Source of the DNA: Microbispora amethystogenes
Lineage (GTDB): Bacteria; Actinomycetota; Actinomycetes; Streptosporangiales; Streptosporangiaceae
NCBI RefSeq assembly: GCF_016863015.1
Contig: NZ_BOOB01000021.1
Coordinates: 62,001-126,000, forward strand
Direction of reading: 5' to 3'
DNA length: 64,000 bases
Position 1 is the stretch's first letter. Each line of letters opens with the position of its first letter. Below are positions 55,221-63,297 of this stretch, one piece after another. The translations under genes were made by a program, and so were the position numbers. The notes beneath the pieces were generated by a model, which searched no databases, had not been told where the DNA came from, and saw only the letters and a program-made list of their open reading frames with translations.

Positions 55221-56500
55221 TCAGCCGGTGCCTCCGCAGGAAGGCAGGTCTTTCGCGGCGAGCAGGGCCTTCGCCGTCTCGTGAGTGTCGGGATGTTCCG
55301 GGCCCAGAAGTCTCATGCGCTCACGGAAATCCCTCTTCATGATGGACAGGGCTTCTCCGTGACGCCCTTGCAGAGTGAGGACGATGGCCAGGTTGCCTCT
55401 CGTGTGAGCTGTTTCTCTGTGATGCCTGCCAAGGATCCTCTCGCGCTTGCGCAGGACGTCCCGAAGAAGGCGCTCCGATTCCGGATAGAGGCCGCGGCAC
55501 TGCAAAATGGTAGCCAGGTTGTGCTGGACGCCCACCACGATGGCCTCACTCCGCCCAAGCTTGCCGGCGGCGGAAATGGCGGCCTCGCCCAAACGTTCGG
55601 CCTCCTGCCAGGCGTTGCTGAGCCGCAGCATCGCGACCAACGGCGGCGCCAGCTCGAGCAGTCGCCGTTGGTCGTGTTTCGGCTGCCTGGCCGATGTGCT
55701 GAGAAGTGCTTCGAAATGGGCGACCAACAGGCGCCAGACGGGCCAATGGCTGGGGAGACGGAAGTCCAGCGCCTTTGCCGCCGCAGTGAGCATGCGCAAA
55801 GCCGTGTTCCAGGAAGACCTGCTCCGCCGCCGAGGCGCAGGGGTCTGTTGGCGTATGGTCGTCGCAACCAGATCGTGCATCCTGATGCCCCGAGGTTCGG
55901 AAGGGGAGGCCCAGTCGATGAGCCCCATCCTGTCCAGGCCTTCCAAAGCGGTGACATCCACGGCAGGCGCCCTCTGGCCGCGCTGGAGAGATGGACTGTT
56001 CGCGCATTGTCGAGGCGAAGTCGTTGTTCAAGGCCTCGAGATAGGTGTTGAAGGTCCTGTGCCGGCTGTTCTTCGCACTGATGTGGATCCCGGCCAGATG
56101 CAGCGCCAGCGGCAGTCCGTTCAGCCGATGTCCCACCGCCAGCGCGGCAGCACGATCACTGTCTCCTGGGACGAGGTCCATCAGAAGGTCAGCGGCGGCA
56201 TCGGGGGATAGGGGACCGAGAAGGTGCAGCTCGCACAGTCGCCCCCATGTTGTCGGTGCCCTGTCCCGGGACGTCACGACGATGGAGCAGTTCCGGCTGA
56301 CTCGAATCCAGCCGGTCCCGTCGGCGACCTGGTCTCCGGTCACCGCCAGCACCGACTGCGGATCGTCGGCATTGTCGATGATCAGTAGACGGCCACTGAC
56401 GGCCGCTGTCTGCTCAATGGCGCTCCAGAAGAGATCGGCCGCGTTCCTGCGCCCCGACATGGCTTCGCGAACGGCCGGTTCCGGCACGTTCAGCTCCGCG
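55221..56500 (-). pseudogene. STAND/NB-ARC-TPR regulator remnant, broken
   Basis: Two pieces in different frames. The 3' piece (55221 to about 55990) encodes a C-terminal TPR domain: RNRLRDVLRKRERILGRH-type units such as LRKRERILGRHHRETAHTRG and MRLLGPEHPDTHETAKALL. The 5' piece (about 55985-56500, another frame) keeps NB-ARC motifs after Walker A: GRLLIIDNADDPQSVLAV (Walker B), SIVVTSRDRAPTTWG (RNBS-B) and HRLNGLPLALHLAGIHIS (GLPL). The P-loop is missing at the 5' end, and the ARC2 region is lost at the junction near 55990. Intact relatives are signalling ATPases of several hundred residues. It is clearly decayed, and the 5' end abuts a methyltransferase fragment. Confidence 0.8.
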
Positions 56501-56630
56501 GGCTGTGCGCAACACGATCGGGAGGAGCGGTCAGCTCGATGAGCTTCTCGGCCGCCGCCCGGTCGACGGCGAAGTCGGTCTTGCCGCCGAGGAGATGGCC
56601 GTAGATCCGGGCGACGCTGGAGACCGTCAC
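56490..56630 (-). pseudogene. DUF574-type SAM methyltransferase N-terminal fragment
   Basis: A 46-codon frame from GTG 56630 to the stop at 56490. It reads VTVSSVARIYGHLLGGKTDF then AVDRAAAEKLIELTA, the unmistakable start of actinomycete DUF574 (Methyltransf_19) proteins. Full members have about 270 residues. It then runs into the NB-ARC remnant. GTG 56628-56630 overlaps the stop of the GH1 gene (GTGA), with a GGAGGA site in front. The fragment is probably the left-over of a gene disrupted in the same event. Confidence 0.75.
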
Positions 56631-58129
56631 GTCGATTCCTCCGCCGCCTGGGAAAGCGGCCCCGGTCCCCAGCGCTCACCCCTGGGGGTGCCGGCGACCA
56701 GGATGTCGACCGGGCCGGTGGTCGCGGGGCGGGCGGTGACGGGGGTGGTGACGACCGGGTCGGCGATGAAGTCCCGCATCCAGCGGAAGCTGGCCTTCGG
56801 CGTGCGCGCCTGGGTGTCGTAGTCGACGTGCACGAGGCCGAACCTCGCCGAATACCCCCGCGCCCACTCGAAGTTGTCCAGCAACGACCAGCAGAAGTAC
56901 CCGCGCACGTCGGCGCCCGCCGTCATCGCCTCACGGGTCGCGGTCAGGTGGTCGCGCAGGTAGTCGATGCGCCCGGTGTCCTCCAGCGCGCCGTCGTCGC
57001 CGTACCCGTTCTCGGTGATGTAGACGGGCGGCAGGTCGGGATAGCGGGTGGTCAGGCCGACCAGGGTCTCGTACAGGCCCTCGGGCTCCACCACCCAGCC
57101 CAGCCCGCTGGTGCGCGCGTCCTCGGGCGTGACGGTGCGCACGCCCAAATCGAACGCCGAGCGCCGGACGGGATCGGCCTCCTCGTACGGCGCCGCCTCC
57201 ACGTGCAGGCGGTAGTAGTAGTTCACCCCGAGGAAGTCCACCGGCCTGCCGACGATCTCCAAATCGCCGTCCCGGCGGAAGGAGAAGCCGCTGATCCGGC
57301 CGAACGTCTCGGCCATGTCGGCGGCGTAGGCACCGCCGAAGAGAGGTTCGGTGAACTGCCGGTTGACCAGCAGGTCCATCCGGCGCGCGGCCTGGACGTC
57401 CTGCGGCGACGAGGTGACGGGAACCGTCGGCGACATGTTGAGCGTCACCCCGATCTGCTGACCGGACCTGGCCATCTCCCGCAGGCGCCCCACGGCGAGG
57501 CCGTGCCCGAGCAGAAGGTGGTGGGCCGAGGCGAGCGCGCCGTGCCCCTCCTTGGCGCCGGGCGCGTGCCGGCCCTCGCCGTAGCCGACGATGGCCGAGC
57601 AGTACGGCTCGTTCAGCGTGATCCAGTTCGACACCGACTCGCCGAGGGCGTCGTACATCACCTCGGCGTAGTCGGCGAAACGCTCGGCGGTGTCGCGGAC
57701 CCGCCAGCCCCCAAGGTCCTCGAGCGCTTGCGGCAGGTCCCAGTGGTACAGAGTGACGTACGGCTCGATGCCGCCCTCCCGCAGGGCGTCCACCAGCCGC
57801 CGGTAGAAGTCCAGCCCGCGCCGGTTCACCGGCCCGCGCCCGTCGGGCAGCACCCGCGGCCAGGCAACGGAGAATCGGTAGGCCCCCGCCCCCAGGTCTT
57901 TCATGAGGCCGACATCCTCTTGCCAGCGGTGGTAGTGGTCGCAGGCGAACTCACCCGATTCGCCCCGTGCCACCGCGCCGGGCACCCGGCAGAAGGTGTC
58001 CCAGATCGAGGGCCCCCGGCCGTCGGTGTCAACGGCCCCCTCGATCTGGTACGCCGCGGTGGCCGTGCCCCACACGAAGCCGGTTGGAAAGGTCCGCGGC
58101 CGGGTGCGACTGTCCTCGATCGCCGTCAT
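56627..58129 (-). CDS. GH1 beta-glucosidase
   Basis: 500 residues from ATG 58129, overlapping the permease stop by 4 bp. The GH1 signature at the N-terminus is FVWGTATAAYQIEGA; acid/base Glu174 lies in WITLNEPYC; nucleophile Glu373 in VYITENGYGD; YFCWSLLDNFEWARGYSARFG is the aglycone-site block. Cytoplasmic, it splits imported beta-glucosides such as cellobiose. About 45 residues beyond the catalytic domain are Thr/Pro-rich and unlike family ends; the tail abuts the methyltransferase fragment, so it may be a fusion scar. Confidence 0.95.
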   Translation of the reverse strand: MTAIEDSRTRPRTFPTGFVWGTATAAYQIEGAVDTDGRGPSIWDTFCRVPGAVARGESGEFACDHYHRWQEDVGLMKDLGAGAYRFSVAWPRVLPDGRGPVNRRGLDFYRRLVDALREGGIEPYVTLYHWDLPQALEDLGGWRVRDTAERFADYAEVMYDALGESVSNWITLNEPYCSAIVGYGEGRHAPGAKEGHGALASAHHLLLGHGLAVGRLREMARSGQQIGVTLNMSPTVPVTSSPQDVQAARRMDLLVNRQFTEPLFGGAYAADMAETFGRISGFSFRRDGDLEIVGRPVDFLGVNYYYRLHVEAAPYEEADPVRRSAFDLGVRTVTPEDARTSGLGWVVEPEGLYETLVGLTTRYPDLPPVYITENGYGDDGALEDTGRIDYLRDHLTATREAMTAGADVRGYFCWSLLDNFEWARGYSARFGLVHVDYDTQARTPKASFRWMRDFIADPVVTTPVTARPATTGPVDILVAGTPRGERWGPGPLSQAAEEST

Positions 58130-59016
58130 CCCTTGATCGCTCCTGACATGATTCCTCCGATGATCTGCCGGCCCAGGGCCGCGAAGACGGCCACGACGGG
58201 CACTGTCGCCAGCACCGTGCCGGTGAGCACGAGCGCGTAGTCGGTCGTGTAGCCGCTGGCCAGCGAGGAGAGCGCGACCTGCACGGTCGGGTTCTCCGGG
58301 GTGAGGACCACCAGCGGCCAGAAGAAGTCGTTCCACGCCTGCATGAACGTGAACAGCCCGAGCACGGCCGCGGCCGGCCGCGCCGCGGGCACCACCACGT
58401 GCCAGAACAGGCGCAAGGTGGAGCAGCCGTCGATCCGTCCGGCCTCCAGGAGTTCGTCCGGCACCGCGCTCGACAGGTACTGCGTCATGAAGAAGACACC
58501 GAACGCCGTGACCAGGCCGGGCACGATCACCGCCTCCAGCCGGCCGGTCCAGCCGAGCTCCGCCATGAGGATGTAGAGCGGGATGATCCCGAGCTGGTGC
58601 GGCACGGTGGTGGTCGCGATGGCCACGACCAGCAGCGACGTCCGGCCCCGGAAGCGGAGCTTGGCGAAGGCGAACCCGGCCAGCGTGGAGAACAGCACGA
58701 CCGAGACGGTGACCGAGCCGGAGACGATGAAGGAGTTGAGCATCGCCTTACCGAACGCGGTCGTGTCGAAGACCCGCGCGATGTTCTCGAACAGGTGCCC
58801 GCCGGGCGTCAGGACGGGAGGCACGCGGGCGATGGCGTCGTTGTCGTGCGACGCCACGATGAGCGACCAGTAGACGGGGAACAGGGAGCCGAGCAGGACG
58901 GCGACCAGCGCCGCATAGGTCCAGAACCCGGCCGAGCGGCGCCCGCCGCGGGAGCGGGCCGCCCGCGAGCGGGGCATGCGCGCCTGCCGGGGCGCCTCGG
59001 TGATGATCGTCGTCAC
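58126..59016 (-). CDS. ABC sugar permease (MalG type)
   Basis: 296 residues from GTG 59016. Six membrane segments; first LVAVLLGSLFPVYWSLIVAS. EAA loop LLEAGRIDGCSTLRLFWHVV. Followed by GH1 with a 4-bp overlap, preceded by the MalF-type permease after one base. Confidence 0.93.
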   Translation of the reverse strand: MTTIITEAPRQARMPRSRAARSRGGRRSAGFWTYAALVAVLLGSLFPVYWSLIVASHDNDAIARVPPVLTPGGHLFENIARVFDTTAFGKAMLNSFIVSGSVTVSVVLFSTLAGFAFAKLRFRGRTSLLVVAIATTTVPHQLGIIPLYILMAELGWTGRLEAVIVPGLVTAFGVFFMTQYLSSAVPDELLEAGRIDGCSTLRLFWHVVVPAARPAAAVLGLFTFMQAWNDFFWPLVVLTPENPTVQVALSSLASGYTTDYALVLTGTVLATVPVVAVFAALGRQIIGGIMSGAIKG

Positions 59017-59017
59017 G

Positions 59018-59944
59018 TCAGCTTCTCCTGATCCGGCGGGTGACCGAGTAGTTGACCAGAGCCATGACCACGATGATCAGGCACAGGGTCCATGCGATGG
59101 CCGAGGCGTAGCCGAACTTGTACAGGCTGAACCCCTGCTCGTAGAGGTAGAGGCCGACGGTCTGGAACTGTCGGTCCGAGCCCCCCGTCGGGTTGCCCGT
59201 GCCGGCTTGGAACAGCAGCGGCTCGGCGATGATCTGGAAGCCGCCGATGGTGGACACGACGGCGGTGAAGATGATCGTCGGCCGCAGCATCGGGATCGTG
59301 ATCTTCCGGAACTGGGTGAACTGGCCGGCCCCGTCCAGCGTCGCGGCCTCGTACAGATGCTCGGGGATCGTCTGCATGGCGGCCAGGTAGATCAGCGCGT
59401 TGTAGCCGGTCCACCGCCAGATGACGATGAGCGAGATGGCGATGTGCGAGGACAGGGTGCCCGCCTGCCAGTCCACCGGGTCGAGCCCCACCAGATCGAG
59501 CGCCCAGTTGACCATGCCGAAGTCGCGGCCGAAGAGCTGGGCGAAGATGATCGTGACGGCGACGATGGACGTCACGTTGGGCAGCAGCACGCCCATCCGG
59601 AAGAACGTGCGGGCACGCAGGCTGCGGTTGAGCATGTGCGCGATGAACAGGGCCGCGAGCAGCTGCGGCACGGTGGACAGCAGCCAGATGCTGACGGTGT
59701 TGAACAGCGCGTTCCAGAAGTAGTCGTCGGTCAGCAGTTCGGCGTAGTTCGCCAGCCCCACCCAGTGCCGGGTGGGCTCCAGCAGGTTCCAGTTCGTGAG
59801 CGAGACGTACGCGGTGTACAGCAGCGGGAACATCCCCACCGCGCCGAACAGCAGGAAGAACGGGGCGATGTAGAAGTACGGCGAGCCCTTGACGTCGAGC
59901 TGGTAGGCCCAGCGGCGCCGTGGCCCGGATCGTGCGAGGGTCAT
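59018..59944 (-). CDS. ABC sugar permease (MalF type)
   Basis: 308 residues from ATG 59944. Segments FYIAPFFLLFGAVGMFPLLY and LIYLAAMQTIPEHLYEAATL; EAA motif YEAATLDGAGQFTQFRKIT. Second gene of the operon, 68 bases after the binding-protein stop. Confidence 0.93.
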   Translation of the reverse strand: MTLARSGPRRRWAYQLDVKGSPYFYIAPFFLLFGAVGMFPLLYTAYVSLTNWNLLEPTRHWVGLANYAELLTDDYFWNALFNTVSIWLLSTVPQLLAALFIAHMLNRSLRARTFFRMGVLLPNVTSIVAVTIIFAQLFGRDFGMVNWALDLVGLDPVDWQAGTLSSHIAISLIVIWRWTGYNALIYLAAMQTIPEHLYEAATLDGAGQFTQFRKITIPMLRPTIIFTAVVSTIGGFQIIAEPLLFQAGTGNPTGGSDRQFQTVGLYLYEQGFSLYKFGYASAIAWTLCLIIVVMALVNYSVTRRIRRS

Positions 59945-60012
59945 GGGTCCATCCCGGGGAAGGGGTGACGGCGAGCCCTTACCTCCCGCCGTCACCCGGC
60001 TTGGCTGGGCGG

Positions 60013-61281
60013 CTACTGCTCGATGCGCTCGACGTCCTTGAGCATCTGCTCCCAGGCCTGCGGGCCGTCCTGCTTGCCCTCCTCCACTCGGTTGATCGCG
60101 TCGCGGATGGCGGTCTGGATGTCGCCGGCCCGCGGCCCTTGGTACTGCGGCTTCAGGTTCAGCGCGGCGGTGGTGAAGACCTGCCCGACCGGGGCGTCGT
60201 TGAAGAAGGCGTTCTTCAGGTTCTTGACCTCGGGCTTCTCGTACGTCGCCACTGTTGAAGGCAGGATGCCGTGCGCCTTGAACACCTCGATCTGCTGCTC
60301 GGGAGCCGTCAGCCAGGTGATCAGGTCCACCGCCTCCTTCACGTGCTTGCTCTGCGCCGGAACCGTCAGGTAGGAGCCGCCCCAGTTGCCGCCGCCGCCG
60401 GGGATGGCCGCGATGTCCCACTTGCCGGCGAATGCCTTGGCCTGGTCCTGGATCTTCGCGAGCATCCAGGCGGGGCAGGCGATGGTGGCGAACTGACTCT
60501 TGGCGAAGCCGGTGTTCCACGCCGGGGAGCTGCCCACCAGCTTGGCCGACTCGCCGTCGGCTACGGCCTTGAGCACCTCGTCGTACGCCGAGCGGACCAC
60601 CGGGTTGGTGGCGACGACCACGTGGTCGGAGGCGTCGTAGTAGCCGGTCTCGGCCTGCCCGATCATCGCGTTGAAGATCTGTGCGCCGCCGTCGAAGAAG
60701 CTGGCGCCCTCCGGCTTGTTCGCGGTGTACTTCCTGCCGGCCTCGAAGTACGACGCCCAGTCCGGCCAGAGCTTGCTCACCTCGTCGCGCTCGGTGGGCA
60801 GGCCGGCCTTCTCGAACAGGTCGCGCCGGTAGCACATGGCCAGGCCGCCGACGTCCGTCCCGTATCCGATCTGGGCCCCGTTCTTGGCCACCGACGCCTG
60901 CCACTTCCACGGCAACCACCGGTCCTTGAGCCCGTCGGCGCCGTGCTTGCGCAGGTCGACGAAGCGCTCCGGCTGCGCCCTGAACTGGGCGATGAAGCCG
61001 GTGTCGATGCCCTCCACGTCCGCCGCGCCGCTGCCCGTCGCCAGATGGGCGGCCAGGTTGCGATGGTGGTCGTTGTACGCCGACGTACGCTCGACGATCT
61101 TGATGTTCGGGTGGGCGGCCTCGTACTTGGCGTACAGGTCCTTGAACCCCATGTTCCCGAACAGGTTGAGAGTGAGGGTGACGGGGCCGTCGCCGGACGA
61201 GCCGGTCGAGCCGCCGCAGCCGGCGGTGAGCACGCCGACGGCGAGCACACCCACGAGCAGACGAAGTTTCGCAGCAGACAC
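60013..61281 (-). CDS. ABC sugar-binding lipoprotein
   Basis: 422 residues from GTG 61281, chosen for AAGGAG 6 bases upstream over an ATG at 61353. Lipobox LTAGC. Family 1 binding protein: LTLNLFGNMGFKDLYAKYEA, WPDWASYFEAGRKYTANKP and AIPGGGGNWGGSYLTVPAQS. It begins the beta-glucoside operon (binding protein, two permeases, GH1). The ATPase would be supplied elsewhere. Confidence 0.93.
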   Translation of the reverse strand: MSAAKLRLLVGVLAVGVLTAGCGGSTGSSGDGPVTLTLNLFGNMGFKDLYAKYEAAHPNIKIVERTSAYNDHHRNLAAHLATGSGAADVEGIDTGFIAQFRAQPERFVDLRKHGADGLKDRWLPWKWQASVAKNGAQIGYGTDVGGLAMCYRRDLFEKAGLPTERDEVSKLWPDWASYFEAGRKYTANKPEGASFFDGGAQIFNAMIGQAETGYYDASDHVVVATNPVVRSAYDEVLKAVADGESAKLVGSSPAWNTGFAKSQFATIACPAWMLAKIQDQAKAFAGKWDIAAIPGGGGNWGGSYLTVPAQSKHVKEAVDLITWLTAPEQQIEVFKAHGILPSTVATYEKPEVKNLKNAFFNDAPVGQVFTTAALNLKPQYQGPRAGDIQTAIRDAINRVEEGKQDGPQAWEQMLKDVERIEQ

Positions 61282-61438
61282 CGTGAACTCCTTGGCAGGA
61301 AGAAGGGGCGTGGCTGCGAGATGCGACGGTCGAGCCGCGGCAACGAAAAGCATCGACCGATACGCCCGCCATGAGACATAACAGCGGCACGCGATGTCAA
61401 ATCACGAAAACGTAACACCGATGAAATTACCGGCAACC

Positions 61439-61498
61439 TTGACAGACTTCCCACGATTGCGTAATTTCCTCGAAACCGGTTACATGAAACCGGTTGCA
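61439..61498 (+). promoter_or_regulatory. lacI promoter with tandem LacI operators
   Basis: TTGACA (61439-61444), a 17-base spacer and TAATTT (61462-61467) form a near-consensus promoter. Two AACCGGTT palindromes (61474-61481 and 61488-61495) follow, 14 bases apart, over the predicted start point. They are typical LacI operators and also lie in the gap before the divergent sugar operon. Confidence 0.75.
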
Positions 61499-61522
61499 GC
61501 GAGATGCGGCAGCGTTCGATCC

Positions 61523-61960
61523 GTGGCAACGATCAGAGAGCTGGCACGCCTGTGCGGCGTGTCCCCGGCAACCGTCTCCCGCGATTTCAACAATCCGGAG
61601 GTAGCGAACGCGAAGACCAGGACGCAGGTTCTGCGGGCGGCGCGTCAGATCGGCTACCTGCCCAACGAGTCGGCCCGCACGCCGGCCACCAAGAAGTCCT
61701 TCATGGTCGGCCTCGTGTGGGGGACACCGACCACCGCCGCCCCGGCTGGCGGCACCCGTTTTTCCAGGAAATCCTCGTCGGCCTGAAGACCGCGCTCAGC
61801 GGGCGCGGATATCACCTCCTCATGCTCGCCACCAGCGGGGAGAGGAACGGTGAGCGGACCGACGACGCCTTCGCGCGGGCCGTGCACAGGCACAACCTGG
61901 ACGGCGTGGTGATGATCGACAGCGGCACGTGGGACCCCTCACTGCGGCGGCCGGAGGGAG
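61523..61960 (+). pseudogene. LacI-family regulator, frameshifted and truncated
   Basis: The helix-turn-helix is intact from GTG 61523: VATIRELARLCGVSPATVSR, then DFNNPEVANAKTRTQVLRAA, then RQIGYLPNESARTP. The frame breaks in a run of five G (61719-61723); adding one G restores the effector domain (HPFFQEILVGLKTALSGRGY, then HNLDGVVMIDSG). Homology stops near 61960, where Gly/Pro-rich sequence follows, so about 200 residues are missing. Even with the frame repaired the protein could not sense a sugar. Confidence 0.85.
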
Positions 61961-62186
61961 GCGGGCCGCCGCCGGCGGCGGGGCCCGGCGCGGGCGGCGG
62001 GGCCCGGCGCGGGCGGCGGCTCGGTGACCGGCGCTCTTGCGAGGGGCGAGCGCGGCGAGTAGGTTCCGGGTACGCCGTCGAGCCCGGAAGGAGGTCAGAA
62101 CAATGTCCGATGTTCTGCGCCCCGTCCGCGTTCCGGCGTCCGCGCGGATCTGATCGGGGGCGTTCCGCCTTCCCGGAGGATCATTC

Positions 62187-62723
62187 ATGACCGATCCGGA
62201 GGTGGGCGCCGCTCTGCTGCGGACCGCGCACGAGGCACTCGGCGGGCCGGGGTCGTACTACGCCTCCTTGCCGCCGCACTGGCGGAGCAGGCCGGACATC
62301 CTCACCGCGGTGCGGGCGCCGATGGCCGCGGCCCGCCTCGCCGGCCTGGCCGGGCGCGGTGAGCGGCTGAGATACGCCTGGACGGGCTCGCCTCCGCCGG
62401 CGACCCCCGGGAGGTACGCCTTCCGCCCGGCCGCCGACGCGGCGGAGGTCCACGCTTTGGTGGCACGGATCGCGGAGCCCGACCTGCTGACGGGCGCCGA
62501 GATCGCGCGGGCGGTGGGCGGTGTGGACACGGCCGCCGATCCGCTGGCCTGGTGGACCGGGCCGATCGACAATTGGCGTGTGGCGCTGGACGCGGGGGAG
62601 CCGGTCGGCCTGGCCGGAACGGCCGGTGACGCCGTAGCGCCGCCGCCTGTGAGCCAGATACGGCGCGCAAGCGCGAGCGAAGAGGCGAAGGTGAGCTCGG
62701 GCCACGGCGCTCCCACGTCATAA
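62187..62723 (+). CDS. Truncated GNAT acetyltransferase-like protein
   Basis: 178 residues; ATG 62187 has GGAGG 8 bases upstream. Residues 1-140 resemble the N-terminal half of actinomycete GNAT-type proteins (LLTGAEIARAVGGVDTAADP, then LAWWTGPIDNWRVALDAGEP, then VGLAGTAGDA). The acetyl-CoA-binding half that should follow is absent, replaced by a polar tail (PPPVSQIRRASASEEAKVSS). Likely a broken gene; the family call is tentative. Confidence 0.5.
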   Translation: MTDPEVGAALLRTAHEALGGPGSYYASLPPHWRSRPDILTAVRAPMAAARLAGLAGRGERLRYAWTGSPPPATPGRYAFRPAADAAEVHALVARIAEPDLLTGAEIARAVGGVDTAADPLAWWTGPIDNWRVALDAGEPVGLAGTAGDAVAPPPVSQIRRASASEEAKVSSGHGAPTS

Positions 62724-63297
62724 CATCCCCGCCGCAGCGCCGCGACGTCACGGGCGCCGGCGTTGAGGGCGACAACCGGTCTGCCAGTGCATTCAGCGGC
62801 GGGGAAACCTGGCGCGCAGCTCCCATCACGTATTTGACATAATGTTTATTATCGAGCAACGAGTTAGAGGTGCGGGAAGGGGTGGATCGGGCTGGTCGCG
62901 CGGCTGTGTCCGTTCACCGCATCTACGGCGTCAGGCAAACTCCCGCACCGAGGAGAACGCCGAACCCGGCACGCTCAACCGCCGTCTGTGTGACGTCGCG
63001 GCATCTGGCTCCGCGGAGCTGCTACACGGCCCAGACGCCGCCCACATGCCGGGCTCGCGTCATGATCACGCCGCCATGCCGGGTCCGGCCTTTGCACCGG
63101 CCATTGCACCGGCCATTTCCGCTCCGGGACGCCGATTCCGGGCCTCGCCGGCTTCGATACGCCACGGGACGGGAACCCGGCGGACATCGTTTCGCCGCGC
63201 GCCGGACCTCATCGATCGGAGAACCGGGACCCCCACTCGTCCCCCTATACCGGACAGAAGGTGGATTCTGTTTGGTATGGATCAAACCGGCACGGAC
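62724..63297. other. Non-coding, AT-richer stretch
   Basis: No supported gene. ATAATGTTTATTAT around 62837-62852 is a striking AT island near a TTGACA-like element, but no gene follows on the plus strand. At 63089-63115 a TTGCACCGGCCA unit is repeated twice. The 3' end of the partial SDR gene lies at 63298. Confidence 0.4.

Noticed and set aside
55546-56679. A 377-codon minus-strand frame as one intact gene
   Set aside because: Only the middle part matches NB-ARC motifs. Its first 60 codons are an out-of-frame reading of the methyltransferase fragment, and its last 140 are out of frame with the TPR domain.
62835-62856. AT-rich promoter-like block
   Set aside because: TTGACA is visible but no -10 box stands at 16-18 bases, and no gene follows on that strand.
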